DNA from: Trogon surrucura | Taxonomy: Eukaryota; Chordata; Aves; Trogoniformes; Trogonidae | Direction: 5' to 3' | Length of the DNA stretch: 64,000 nucleotides | Assembly (NCBI GenBank): GCA_020746105.1 | Contig: CM036618.1 | Location: 6,146,501-6,210,500, forward strand | In this document: one piece after another, positions 23,789 through 37,293 of the stretch | How the letters are laid out: every line of letters starts with the position of its first letter | Numbering within the stretch: the first letter of the stretch is position 1 | Position numbers and translations under genes: made by a program | The notes under the pieces: generated by a model | Seen by the model: the letters and a program-made list of their open reading frames with translations, nothing else | The model's database searches: none | Told to the model about the DNA's origin: nothing

Positions 23789-26700
23789 ATTTCTGTGATT
23801 ACCTTAATTTTGTGCAAAGAGAACTTTGACTCATGGAGTGGCAAGGTGACCTCGGTGGATCACACAGCTACAGCTTTGAAGCCCCCATGGCACCCCAAGA
23901 CATTACAAATAGTAAAAAAAAATAATCAAAACTCTTCCCATCCTAACGTTGTAACCAGCAGTCGTGGGTGGTCTCTGTGGAAATGCACCAATATACCTCA
24001 GATTCGGTGATAATATAAAATGTTACACAGCTGTCATTTCCAATGGTAGGAAGTGATACGTTGTGTTGAACCCTTGGAGAAGGCCATAAGTCAATGCCAA
24101 AGGTAAGATTCACCCTTCAAGATGGGGATGCGTAGCCCTCCATCTCCCTCCACTGACAAAGTAGAGTTGGAGTAAGTAACTAGACACTTACTTTACTTTT
24201 TGGTTGCTGATGTCAGGTGAGTGAGATTGTAGCCAGCGTGGAAAGAGAGAGCAGGATATTCTCACGGCTTCTTTGCAGAGAGTTCCAATGAGCACACACA
24301 TCTCTAAGGGATCGTTTCAAAGTCAGGTTTAAATGACTTTGAAACAACGCTCTGTCTAGAGCCTCATAAATGTCAGGACAGACCAAAACTGCTGTCTCAG
24401 TAATTAATTAGCAGAAGAATCTAAAAAATGCACCTTGGCAATGGCAGAGTGGAGAGTGCCACAGCAGCCTATGCATTGCTTGTGATGATTTTGTCACAGT
24501 GACACCCTGCTGGCCTTCAGCTGCAACTGGGATGAAAGAACCAGATCTTAGTGCACTCCAGAAAACTACACCTTCCATATGAGGGGCAGGTGGGCTGACC
24601 TTTAGCTGCTGAAAAAAGGCCCCAGGGATTCCCTAAATGCATGACAGTGAAGAGGTCAGTGCTGGATATTAGAGCTCGTAGTACCGTGTTGCAGTTTTGC
24701 TTTCCTTTTTTTGTAACCAAGAACTTTACTCTTTTGCTGAACTACCACAAAACTTGAATCTGGTTTATCGGGTGTGTGAAGTGGTCTGAAGTACAGGACA
24801 CAGTCACTGAGCCTCCTTCGGAGCAAGAGATCCAAGCACATTGGAGATGCAAACCTGCTCCGTGGAGACTCTGCAATGCGAAATACATTTAATGGCCCCC
24901 AGGGACTGGTATTTCTTTGCAAACATCAGTCTAAGAAGTAAAATCAGCAAGTGCCAAGAAAAAGAGGAGCCATCCTCAAGCCAGGCACGACCTTGTGTTA
25001 TTTTGCAAGGGACACAGAAAAGTGAAGAAAAATGAGAACATTCTGAACCACAGGAATAAACTCTTCATTGTCACAGTTTACGGCTGGAGTTTAGTCGTCA
25101 TAAATGTACTTTCATACCTGTATTCATAGAGCACCTAAAAGGCCCCTGGGACAGGCAAAGAGCAGCACAGAACTTAACTGAACAGCTGCTCCACACAGAT
25201 GTTACAATTTTAAGAATTATTTTATGAAATGGAGATAAGTATGTTAAATTATTTTTTTCCTTATGTGCATTTTTCTTAACTTTTAAATAATAATTCAAAT
25301 TTGTTATGGGTTTTTGTTTTCTTGTTTTCTCATTAAGAAAAATGTAAAACCAAGAAACATCAACCTACTCCATTCTGCAGACACTTCTAGTTTTGGAAAA
25401 GTTTTTGATAAAATTATTCAGTGCTCAGTAAATATTAGGTTTGGTGCCGTTTTCTCCCAGAGACAACACTCATTTGTGACCCACCTTTTGTGGCAATCAC
25501 ATTTTGATGGAAAAATTTGTTTGACCACCTGCAGAAATCAAATCTGTTGAACAGTATATCATTTAGGAGTCGGATAAGATAAGTTCCATGGACTGATTTT
25601 TAGTTTCTCATGTTTCAGAGTGAGGCAGGGATCCAGGTTCCACCATGCCAGCACAGCCACAGCGTTGGACCCTTATCAAAGCAGTTGCCTTTGGGGCTCT
25701 CACAAGATCAGGATTGTATTCAGTGAGAGCTCCCCATCTTTGGAGGGAGCAGCAATGCCACAGGAACAGTCTCATTTCAGCATCCACCCCAAGGAAAACG
25801 AGGAATTTGGAGGGACATAAGGGTTTTAAGAAACAGCAAACATCAAAGTGGTCCTGGTTTTCCCCACAGATACAGGAAAAAAATGTTCAGGCATAGTTTC
25901 AAAAATTAAAAAAAAATAAATTAAAAATCCACGTGAACTTGTTCACTCATCACCCTGAATAAAAAAGGGCAAACTCTTTCCGTTCCATGAAACTATTCTT
26001 GGCCACTGCGAGCTAAAAAGCAGGGAAGGCAGTTTAAAGGGGGCAAATACAATTAATGTTCCCGCCTTTACCATATTTCTGGGCCCAGGGGACAAATCAG
26101 GAAACTTTATGTCAGCAGGAATGTGAACAATAAAGGCAAAGTGGGTTGCATGTTAGAAAACCATTTCACTCCCTTCTTATATTTTTTTTTTATTTTATTT
26201 TTTTGCCCAGCAGTATGATGTGTTAACAATTTTGTTGGTTTAACAGTTCACACTTCCAGCACATTTATCCATTGGCACATGGGGGTTTTATGCATTTAAC
26301 AGTTTTCTTCATTAAAGTGGGTTCCACTGTGTCTTAAAAATTGTTTTCCTTAGACTGCGTGTTTGTTATTTTATATGGTGTGACTGAAAAGCAGGCCAAA
26401 ATTTTGGCCTTGGAAAATGCACACTGCAGAGCAGAGCCCAGTGCAGGCAGCAGGATTAGCCTCCCTCAAAGCCCAGCACATATTCTTTTTAAGCACTGCT
26501 GATTGCACTTTGAAGCTTTCTCCCCTAATTGCTGGGAGATTCTTAATTTGTCCTGAGCTTGGGAAAACGAATTGCAGATGTACGTGCCACAACCAAAACC
26601 CCCTCTGCGCAGGGTTTTTTTCAGGCTGCCGTCGAGATGGCCTTCATCCCCTTCCTCAGCGCCCTCGAACCACCTGTTTTTTACAAGAACAGTGCCAGCA

Positions 26701-28857
26701 TTTTAATTTTTTTTTTTTAAATTTATTTTGAAGGAAGAGCAGGGGCTGGGGGAAGGGAGAGGGTGGCTGTTATTTCTACAGAAGCAGGACTGGTTCTTAG
26801 AGGCATAGGAGACACCCAGGTGTTTTCACAGTGAGCCCCGTGCAGGGCCCTTTTGGAACCCAACTCGGTTCCTGTTTGCCAAACTACACTTTCAAGAGGT
26901 GTCAGATATCGAGAACCTGTTTCCAATGCCAAGCCAAGCAACGGAGGGGAAAAAAAAAAACCCCAAGGGGAGGGAGGGAGGAGGAGAGAAGGGGGACATG
27001 GGGAAAAAGGAAAAGGGGTAAATATTCCTCCTCGAAGAAAAAGGTAGTTGTTCCAACTTGGCTGTTTCTTTTTAAAATAATTAGTTAAGCAGCGCATAAA
27101 AACAGGTAAGTCTGTTCTGCATTGCTCATAGCCTTGGCAAGCCCCGTCCTTCCCTGTGTTAGAGGAATTTCTGTGAACCACCGCCGCACAGGAGAAGGGA
27201 GGGGAATTGTATCACCGTGACCTAAGGCAACCCAGCTTGTAAGGTTAACCATAATTTTTTAAACTAACATGACCTCTGTTAACCCCTCCACTCCAATCTT
27301 GCAAAAAGAAAGAAAGGAAGAGAGAGAAACATGTTTACAAAACCACTAGAAGGAGAAAGGTGGGGGGGCAAGAGGCCGAGAGTCTTGTTTGCTCACCCCT
27401 CCATCCATCCCTCATTTGCTCCTTTGTCCCTGTGTGTCCCCACCAGTAGCTGGTGCTCGCTGGGTCCCGAGGCAGCATGTCTAGGGACTTTGCTTTCTCT
27501 AATGAGTCACAGAATCATAAAATTAAGCCATTCTGGGAAGCCAAAAAAATTTGGTTCCATGTGTGCATTTGGGGCTTTGCAGGAATGTTCATGTCTGGAT
27601 GTCTGAGTCACATGCTCTCACAGTAAACGTGATACATCCTCTTTTTAATGACACCATTGGCTTTCTTTATTTATTTTGTTCCCCTCTACTCATCCCTCTC
27701 TCCTTATTCTGCAGAACGTGGGCCAGTTCCTCCAGCTGGGATGCCAGGTAAACCCACCTCAGGCACCCTTTGCCCTTCCCTCTTCTATAACTGTCTTAAA
27801 TCAAGTAACCAAAGCCAATGCCAGCACGGCCTCAGGCCAGCTGGAGGTGGCATGGGGCCATGGTATATGGTGTAGTCAGCTTTTGTGTCAACATTTGGAT
27901 GCTGAGTTCATCTTAACCAGAATGTGCCAAGCTCAAAGGAATCTGAGACTACCTCAGAAAATACATATGCAATACATAGCCCACACAAAGACACTGGCTC
28001 AGGGAGGGAAATTTACTTATTCTGGGGTATTAAAGTTTTCCTTATGGGTTACTCCCACCCCCATTCATTTCTCTTCACTAAGGGACAAATGTAGCATGGG
28101 GTAAAATGCTGTAGGTACAATATGTAGAGACCCGACCCTATCTCTCACCAGTGCACAAGCTTTTGAATATCTCCCTCCTCTGTGGTCCACAAGTTCATGT
28201 TGTAGACACAAACCTCATTTTATGCAGAACTGCAGTTAGGCCATTCTTAAAACATTTTTTCTTTGAAATGGTTCATTCCCTGCTTGAAGAAGCATAAACA
28301 AACACTTCTGTTTATATATTTATAATTATTAAGCATGGAAAATCTGCCAATTAGGTAAAGTTAACATACAAAATAAGGAGCGAGAGGCCAGATTTTAAAG
28401 TGGTATGAGCTGGCAAAGGTTCAAGACTTCATTGGAAAAATAGGCCTGAACTACCATTCATCTAATGTGTAGTCCAGCCCTCCATCCTGGAATGAGCTCA
28501 TGTACAATTAATTGTTTATATACTCATATACTTGCAGTCCTGTTTGGATGCAGTGAGCATGGGAAACACCAGATCTACCACACACTGTTCCCCAACAGAT
28601 GTGCTGAGCTTGTCTTTCCCCAGACCCACTGTTTGCACACTGTTTATACAGTACAGTGTAAAATGGATACTGTAGCTGCCTGTTCTGGGTGGTTGTCCTT
28701 CCTAAACAGTCCCTATAGCCCATGAGAAGATAAACACACCAGTGCCAAGGGGCATGTAGATTCAGCACCTGCCCTAAACTTTGCTTTCTGGAAGTAACTC
28801 CATCTGCACTAACCATGTGCAGCCCTACGAAGACACTTAAACAATTTAAACGTGTTC
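23789..28857. other. unique non-coding sequence
   Basis: No gene recognised. It holds AT-rich runs (25905-25925, 26180-26200, 26706-26730) and a purine-rich segment on the plus strand (26940-27020, mostly GGGA and GAGG units). Around 27508-27522 'cacagaatcata' resembles a CR1 tip, but nothing supports it downstream. Confidence 0.45.
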
Positions 28858-29516
28858 TCCAGAGGAAGTTGGGATAGAAGGAGGAGTTTGCCTTGGCTGA
28901 TGAGGGCTGGGTTAGGGATGAGTTAGGCAATCTGAACATCCATAAATACATGGACCCTGTTGGGATGCACCCACGGGTGCTGAGGGAGCTGGCGGAAGAC
29001 ATTGCTAGGCCACTCTCCATCATCTTTGGGAAGCCATGGGCAACAGGAAAGGTACCTAAGGACTGGAGGAAAGTGAATGTCACTCCAGTCTTCAAAAAGG
29101 GCAAGAAGGAGGTCCTGGTTAACAGCAGACTGGTCAGCCTCACCTCCATCCCTGGAGAGGTGATGGAACAACTTATCCTTGGAGCTGTCTCTAGTTATAT
29201 CAAGGATAAGAGGGTCATTAGGAGCAGTCAGCGTGGTTTTTACAAGGGGAAGTCATGTTTGACCAACCTGATAGCCTTTTACGAGGACATAACCAGGTGG
29301 TTGGATGGTGGCCATGCAGTGGATGTGGTCTATCTGGATTTCAGTAAAGCATTTGACACCATCTCCCACAGCATCCTCATAGGTAAACTGAGGAAGTGTG
29401 ATCTGGATGATTGGGTAGTGAGGTGGACTGTGAACTGGTTAAAGGGAAGAAGTCAGAGAGTTGTGGACAATGGGGCAGAGTCTAGCTAGAGGCCTGTATC
29501 TAGTGGAGTCCCTCAG
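28858..29516 (+). mobile_element. CR1 LINE internal fragment lacking its 3' end
   Basis: This is ORF2 sequence from the linker before RT through RT motif A and into motif B. A frame at 28893-29489 shows [59 protein letters not shown] and the motif A segment [16 protein letters not shown]. Homology stops abruptly at 'ccctcag' (29516), within motif B, and is followed by unrelated sequence. Small frame damage lies near 28870-28892. Losing the 3' end is unusual for a LINE, since target-primed reverse transcription starts there, so a later deletion or rearrangement is likely. The edge shares an exact inverted 13-mer with the 5' edge of the CR1 at 21680. Confidence 0.93.
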
Positions 29517-32368
29517 CTAGTAACTACAGTCAGTGACGTAAGAAGGAAAATCACACCTGAAAGCCTGGTTTTCAGCCAAGTGGAAATAGCCTGTAAGTTG
29601 TCCTAGATCATATCAGAGTAAAGACTGGCTTTTAGGTGTCATCGCAATACCTTTGAGCTATGAGGACCCTATGAGGGCTTCAAGGAAGGTGAATTGCAAA
29701 GGCCTTGTAAATGCCATCACTCTGCCACTTCCGTATGTGCCAAAATGGTCTCGTAATGGCTGGCTGAACTGTCTGAAAGCCACTGTGGCTAGACCCTGAG
29801 CACCCAGTTCGGAGAGCATCTTGTCCTTTGTCAGGTCCTGGGCTGTGTCTTGGGAATGGTCTGGGTGAGTAATAGTTGGCTTAAGCCCTGCTGGGACTCA
29901 GTGAAAAGGTTCAGGCCTTAATATGGAAGTAACACATCAAGACACAGCTAAAATATCTCCCACTAGACCACCTTGTAATAGTTTCAAGGTCCAGCCTGCT
30001 CATCTGTACTTGCGTGTGAGCAACTCTCTTCATTCACCACATGCTTGTGATTTAATTGTCTGATTTCTGGAAGAAAAGAAAACATTGAGAGTCATTTCCT
30101 AAACTAAGCAAGGAGGAAGAGAAACTGCTGATGGAGAAGAGTGAAGTCATCTCACATCGAGGACCCCAGTTCCTCTAAAAAGGCATCACTGGCAGATGTA
30201 TATTTGTGCATCTTTCTATTCCCACCCTTCCTCCATCCTGCTTTTCTGCACTTTAAAGCTGTTCGGAAAATACTGTAAATCTGATTGTTCACAAATATTT
30301 AGTGTCTCAGAATTTGAATGAACCTCTGCTGTTTTTACAAATTTGCCTCAAGTTGAAGAAAAATTACCAAATTAGTAACTTTTTTTCTACCTCATTCTGC
30401 TAGCTGACATCTAAGATTCATGTACAGTGTTGATTTAAGGTTCCCTTCTGCAGTGGAGAGTTGACTTTAGCATCTTAATTGATGAGCCATAAGGTATGTC
30501 TGAGGCTTCTATGTAAAAAGAGAAAAAAGGACTTCAGGCTCTGTTATTCAGGAGAAAAAAAAGCCAGAATACATCAGCATCTATCTGAATATGTCTCCCC
30601 AGTCTCCCTTAAAATAAAAGTTCTGGTAATGTAGTTTCGCTTAGTTCCACTCAGATTTGAACTGGGTTTTAATGTTTGGTTTTCGGTTATTCCCAGACAG
30701 TACCCATGTTCTCCTACAGTTTGTGGGCTCCATGAGAGCTGGTGACTGAAGGAAGAAAAGTGACGTGCACCAAGCAAGGGGCTGGGAGAGGTGGAAACAC
30801 AACTGAGTGTCTGATTCCCACTTCTGTGCCACATCCTCTACCACACCATCCTCTGCCTTCTAACTTTCTCCTTAAATTTCTACTTAACTCACGGTCTTGT
30901 TTCTTGACATCATCTCTTCAGAAGGTTTTTGCAGACTGAATAGAGAACAGTAAGTGTAAAATTCATTTGGTCTTAGACCTATTGCTGCAATGAAAAAATA
31001 CCATCTTTTCTTCCTGGCCTGGAACACCTTGAGATTAGATCAGAGTCATATGAGAAATGTGGCAGAAGCTGGGTCACCTTCCCTATCATTCCTTTTTCTA
31101 CTTTTCTGGCTGATGACTTCAAGGCCTAATGATTTAGGTGAAACATCTAGTATGGACATGAATATGTTGGGATTCTCATGCTTATTTTTCAGGCTCCAAA
31201 TTGACAAGCAGGGTACTGTAATTTCCTCCAAGCCTTGATTTGCATTGCTACTGCATTTGCATATTTTCTGATTTCTTTTATTCACTAAAAAGACATAAAA
31301 TAAGCTTTGAGTAACTTGAAATTACCCCAAACATTAACTATTCAAAACTGTAAGAGATTTTCTAGAGCTGCTGACATGATTTTAAATACTTAGTACAATT
31401 TAAATTAGCCTCTTGTAATTCCTGCAAAAGCAGGTCACAGATAACAGAAAATGGGCATCTGCAATGCTGGTTTACTTCGAGGCAGGTTTTCTTTGCCTGG
31501 ATTGCTTCCCTCTCTTCACAGGAACATCATAAAAACTTTAAAATACTTTAATGTTAATGACATATGTGAATACTAGTGTGATGGATGTCACGGAAGGACT
31601 ACAAGAGTGTGAATTGTTCATTCTCTGACCCTGAAATAAATAAAACCTGATGTTATACATGAGAGGAAACCAATCAGTAGCAGCAGCTGAAGCACACAGA
31701 ATAATTCAGGGACAATTATATCCATTACAGAGTTATGTTTTCCTCTGTAAAACCAAGCATAGAGCCTTTTACTGACCCCACCAGAGTTTTTCACCCCAGT
31801 CCCCCCCAACTTTGCTAGATGGCACTCTTATCTCAACCCCTAGATCTCCACCCCTCTGTATTCCACACAACTTTTCTACATGTCCTGCGAGCCCTCCTTC
31901 CAGTTTCTTCCTTCATTACGTTGGAAGGATCCTTCCTATCAGATTAAGGTGAACTGCTGTGAGGTTGCTCCTTTCTCCTGTGCTCCTTGTGATGCCAGGA
32001 TGGTGAGTGTTTAAAGTATAGTGATTACAAACTTTCAACATTTCCATATGGACTCCATATGGGAGGCGCAACTGGTGAGAAAATCAAGGTCTTCCATTGG
32101 TCTGGGCTATGGTCAGAGCAGAAACACCAAGTGCCTCAATCCTAATGAACGCCTATCGAATAGCTGAGCAGCCCCCAAATGAGATTTTCAGAAATGTTTG
32201 CCAGACTTAGGCAGATTTTCACCAGAACTGTCAAAGCCAAACTCTGACTTCAGGGCATCCCACTCCTCCCAATCCAAATCTTTGCTCCATAGACCAAGTC
32301 TATTAGAGGTTCAACAAAACAGCTGTTTTTTCAAGACAGCAGAACAATATTCTCTGGTATTACTCTAA
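29517..32368. other. unique non-coding sequence
   Basis: Nothing recognised as gene, RNA or repeat. Confidence 0.45.
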
Positions 32369-32533
32369 GAATCATAGAATCACAGAATTATAGAATCATA
32401 GAATCATAGAATGTCAGGGGTTGGAAGGGTCCTCGAAAAATAATCTAGTCCAACCACCTGCGGAGCAGGATCACCTAGGGCAGTCACACAAGAATGCATC
32501 CAGGCGGGTTTTGAAAGTCTCCAGAGAAGAAGA
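32369..32533 (-). mobile_element. CR1 LINE 3' end, minus strand
   Basis: The tip has five or six 'agaatcata/agaatcaca' units, then 'gtcaggggttggaagggtcct', 'gcggagcaggatcacctagg' and 'ggcgggttttgaaagtctccagagaag'. It belongs to the 'agagcaggatcacctag' tail class and is truncated in the last codons of ORF2. Confidence 0.95.
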
Positions 32534-35500
32534 ATAATTTTGGCTAAAATTTTGCAAAGCAGCTCTGCTTGTGGAGAGAAACCGGTGATGCTATGTATGT
32601 AACTGAGGGCAATGTGTTGTGTTAGACCATGTCAATCAAAATAAAATTCATTGGCCAATATCTCCATTTGAGTTTGGTTCAGTTCATACTTCGTAAAAGT
32701 GGATCATGATCCTTAATTTTGAATCTGAAATTATCCCACAGACACAAGAAAACCGAGGTCAGGTGTCACAGTGGGATATGGAAGATGTCCAGGTCTCTGT
32801 GTCCACCTCTATTAAGGAGAACATACTATTTTTCTCCTATTTCATATATGCTTTCTCTTTTGAAATTCTAATTTCAGAAGCAGAAACTGCCTTTATGCAG
32901 TGTGTTTCCCTGTGAGTACAGAGAGTTTCCAATCCTCTCTGAGGTCCTAATATGCTGCTGTTAAAGAACTGGGATTAATAAAATTTCCCACTCCATTAAG
33001 TGGTGGCAGAAGGAAGCAGCCTCTATGAAAAACTAATAAAAGGCAAGTTCTGATTAATCAGAACGGAACTCCAATTTCTGAAAAAATGCAAAGGAAGGAC
33101 ATTGATCCTCTTGCACAGGAAAGGCAATTGGCAAAACCAAACAATTCCAGCTCACATTCAGCAGAAGCAAAGAAATAAATCTGCATACGCGCTAATGGGA
33201 TTCCTCTGAGTGAACTTGAGCCCAGCAGTAGCGTATAGGCAGAAGCCTACATCCAAAACCAGAAACCTCTTGGAATCCACAGCTCATCTGGACAGGATTA
33301 GAGAAACGCTCCCTGAACATTTAGTGAGTGACATGTCAGGAAAGAATTGAACCAATTTACAGCAGCCCTGGAACGTCGCGAGCACAGTAGCTCTGAAAAC
33401 AATGGGATAAGAAGGAATTCATTGTCCACTGCAGCATAAAGAAACTATTTCAGGCAACAATATCAGTGACATTAATGACTGCAACACTATCTTTGGGTAG
33501 CTCTGAAGTTGCTTTTAAAAACTGGCCCGTGGGTACAATGCTGAAATTGTACCCAACTGGAATTTTTTTCACTGATTCCACAGTTTCAGGGGAAATTAGT
33601 CAGATTTGCCTCCGACTTGTTTTTTGGTCACCCTGAAGCAGAACAATGCATAACATGTTGACAGTGAGGTTTGCTGTGGGGAAATTAGGGTTTTCTTTCA
33701 ATGGGTTAGCTGGAAGGGAAAGGAGAGATAATTGTCAATACAGCTGAGTAATTTGAGTCGAAAAGCTCCTGAAAAAGCCACTTAAATACATTGGGGCCAA
33801 GACTTAAATGCTGAGATAGACCAAAGTAGACAGTGCCTGCAAAGCATCATAGAATTTGCTCTCTTTCCAAAGCATAATGCAAGCTCACCGCTCAGATCCT
33901 AGCTGAGGGTCTGGAGCAAGTGGTTGGAGGAGCAGGACTGCACAACCTGGTAGAAGAATGCTGTTCTTTCAGTATTTTTCTTTAAGAAATCATCTTCTAA
34001 TTAAGTAAAAATACACTCATACATGAAAAACAGGCTTTTCTTATTTGTATACAAGGTGTTATTTGGCAGCTGTGTGTAAACTTGAAATAACGAGATTTGA
34101 CCCCTCTGTCTCCAGGAGAAAAGTAAGCATCCCAGCCTTGATTTTGGAGGAAGCAAACCCCACAGGAGCCACATTATCGGCACTCAGGTCATGTGGGAAT
34201 GAACGCAGCACAAATGTCTTAAAAAGACAGAGAACAATATCTGAGATGTATTTGATCCCAAGAGGTAAAAAGATATTCCAGATCACATCAAGTGGCCAAG
34301 CTGGGGTCTTAAGCCTTCGCCTCCACACTACCGGAGAGGTTACAACCATCCATCCTGATCCCAACTAAAATCTGTCCAAAATTATCTTGGTCCCTGGTAT
34401 TTTTAGATTGTATGTTCTTACCAAGAAGTCTTGACCTTGAACAGTTACCCTTGGTTTATGTCAAAGCAGGGAAGATCCATCCCCAAAGAGCTTGTTCCTT
34501 TAAGCATGTTTTGCTTAGGCTTTGGCCAAGGAGCCAAATGCAGCAAGACCAAGAGTGTAGCATGATAAAGAGAATATCCAGAGTTTTCATAATGGGGACT
34601 AGAAGCAACCAGAGATTTTTAAGGAGATAAAACTCATTTAATTAGTAAAATAGGTGAGGGCTTCCACATTTTAGATACCAAAAGGAAAACTGAAGTCAAA
34701 GGCAGCACTTTGCATAAGCCTCCACCTAAAAATTGGGACTGGGATCCAGGTACCTGCAATTGCAGTAACAACTTTCCAGACTTGGACCTACCGGGATGCA
34801 AAATGTCATAACTAATGCCACGCGAGTTTTCCTCAGACAAAAACAATCCTTACTTATGGAAAGAGGCTCACTCAGACATACTGAGTCATTGTCTGTGTTT
34901 TGCTACCTGACAATCTGCACATGGAGTTTTTTAACTATTTCAACAAAACTTTACAGCAAATTAGAGGTCCTAGAGATATTACTTTATTCTAAATTTTTGA
35001 AAAAAAAATAAGAGTCTAAGGAAAGACTTCTTTATTCTCCTAAAGAAGAAAAGACTGTATTGTGAGCCCAGCTTTTATAACATACCTGAGTCTCCATGTA
35101 GAGAGTGGTAGATACAGATGTGCCAAGAGTGTACGGGCTTCAGCCAGCATTTTTGACTTAGAAGACATCAGATAACTTGCATCCCACACCACTGGTTTGC
35201 TGTAGCATGGATTCTCTGATGTCTAAATTAAGATTAGTTCACATGTGTCCTCAGTGCTATGGAGTTTAAAAGTCAATAAACATGAGACACAAACCCTTCA
35301 GAAACTAGGCTTGACTAGTGCAGGTACTTGAGGAATGACTAGTCTTAATAAAAATAATTGGTCAAATAGATGATGGCTATTGTTCCTAGAAGGTTTTCAG
35401 AAATTCCAAAAAAGATCATCAAGTATAAAGCAGATAGGAACAGTGTCTTCAAATCAAGCAAGATGTGTTTCAATTACTGCACCCTCTGATGGAGGTAAAT

Positions 35501-37013
35501 AAAACAGCTGTCTTACACCTATTGTCCCAAATACCCTTAAAATGTACAAATATGACTATGAAGTCAACATAATTCCACTAAATCACTGTGAGACTTTTAA
35601 GATACACATAAGTCTCTGATGAGCCAGATAAAGCAGCCACAGCAAGCACGAAAGATCTTTATAAACACATTACAGCTTTGAGTAATCGCTTCCTCCCTAG
35701 CATTGAATAAGAGGTCACCAGATATCCATCGTTTCTCCAATGGAAGAAAGGCAGCCACCTCAGGGCTTAATTATGCATAACATTGTTTGGCAAACAGTTG
35801 AAATATTTTGAAGTATAGCGTTTCTGTGCAAAAATTTCAAGAGAGTCCTTTTTATCTTCTTATTCTTTGTAGTCAGCTTAGAACTCGAAGTGGGAAAAAC
35901 ATAACCTTCAGCGGAGACTGCAGGTTTGATATAAATGACTAGTGTAATGGATTATTCGTTACAGTTTTGCTCAGTGCCCACAGACCATCCACAACTGGTG
36001 GACAAGCCCTCAGATACACACCGTATGGGGAAGGTATACATCTTGTCAAAAAACCCTACTCTGACATTGATGTTGACTGGGAGATTTAGTTTCCCAATTA
36101 CTAGTACATCCTTTAGTATCTCAGTCCCAATATGTCTTCATCTGACCAGGCTCTGCAATGCTTAGCTTGCAATATGTGTTTTTCACCCCAAAAACGTCAC
36201 TCCGGAGATGGTCTCATCTTGGGACTTTCCATGTATCCTCCGCTCTAAGATTCACATGAGCAACTGTTTGTTTTAAGATGAATCATGTCATGTTTTTATG
36301 GTTTCTGACATTTAAAAATATTTTGTTTCCTCCTAGCAATGAAGTCAGCCACTTACTATTATTAAACATCGTGCTGTGTTATTTCCCTTTTTGGGTGACG
36401 ATTTCAGCGGAGCCCTTACAGAATCCAGTTTGACACTCACAGATCTTACATAGATGCTACTGGTACGTCTCCTGTTTGTGACATCCCTCGTTACCAGCTG
36501 CAGCTGAAAGTCTATGTTAATATGTTGGACTTACTTGTCCTCTCCAGCTGATTCCAGCCTTGTGGTTTATGGGTTGCCTTTGTGGTTTGCTAAAGGTCAG
36601 GCCCTGGATGGCTCTAAATTTTCTTAAGTGGAATTCAAACACCACAGATGAGTATGTGTTCAAAGTAGCTGTCTTGGGTGGTATGGATTCAGATTTGATT
36701 GTGCTCAGGATTGATTCCTCTCCCCTTCTTTGGGGTAATGATCATTCAAAGGTCTCACTACCACTCAGTGCACCGCCCAGCTACCGTCCTTTGTTCAGAT
36801 CCCGTCTCTGAAATTTCAGCTCACGCTAGACCCCAAGTTGCATTTTGAACTGCGCATCCCCCACCCCCACCACTTCCCCAAGCTGATGCCAAGACGCTGA
36901 TCCCTGCCTTTGGCTTGACTCAATAACTGTAATTCTCACTCTCTTTGCTGGCTTGCAGGCAGAGACTGCATCAGCCATAATTCAAAATTGCGAACAGATG
37001 ACTAGATTACTTA
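32534..37013. other. unique non-coding sequence
   Basis: No gene recognised over about 4.5 kb. The open frames are short and lack recognisable motifs. The LINE relic that follows may extend upstream, but I cannot trace it. Confidence 0.45.
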
Positions 37014-37293
37014 CTTGAACTGTACTCAATCATTACATCACCCTTGTACTGAAAATCACAGCACTGGCTCCCCATATGATTTTGCATCCACTTTAGGGTT
37101 TGGCTCCAGAGCTACTGGACTTACTCACTTGCTCCAGCTTACCTAAAAGAGCTGCTTGTGCCTTGTAGACATCCTCAGACTCTGAGATCAGTTGGTGCCG
37201 ATTTATTGATCATTCCAATGGTCTGACTGAAAACTGCTGGTGTTGAAGCCTTGGCTCCTCCAAAAGTATTTTGTGGAAACCCCCTGCAACCAT
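37014..37293 (+). pseudogene. ancient LINE ORF2 C-terminal relic (L2-like)
   Basis: The frame beginning at 37023 gives, with three stops, a protein reminiscent of the region after the RT domain in L2 and related LINEs. Recognisable pieces are 'SQHWLPI', 'FCIHFRVWLQ', 'LAPAYLKELLVPCR', 'QTLRSVGADLLIIPMV' and 'LKTAGVEALAPPKVF'. These follow the family order LHWLPV-(R)F-F, GLAP-YL-ELL, LRS-L-VP, and LKT-G-AF. It is clearly not avian CR1, because the CR1 C-terminus in this window has a different motif series. No upstream RT domain or 3' end can be identified. The assignment to L2 rather than another related clade is tentative. Confidence 0.65.

Noticed and set aside
26723-27181. 152-codon minus-strand frame with Pro-rich segment
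   Set aside because: It arises from the purine-rich plus-strand tract at 26940-27020. It has no recognisable protein features.
27505-27525. CR1 tip suggested by 'cacagaatcata'
   Set aside because: The hairpin and tail that should follow are absent.
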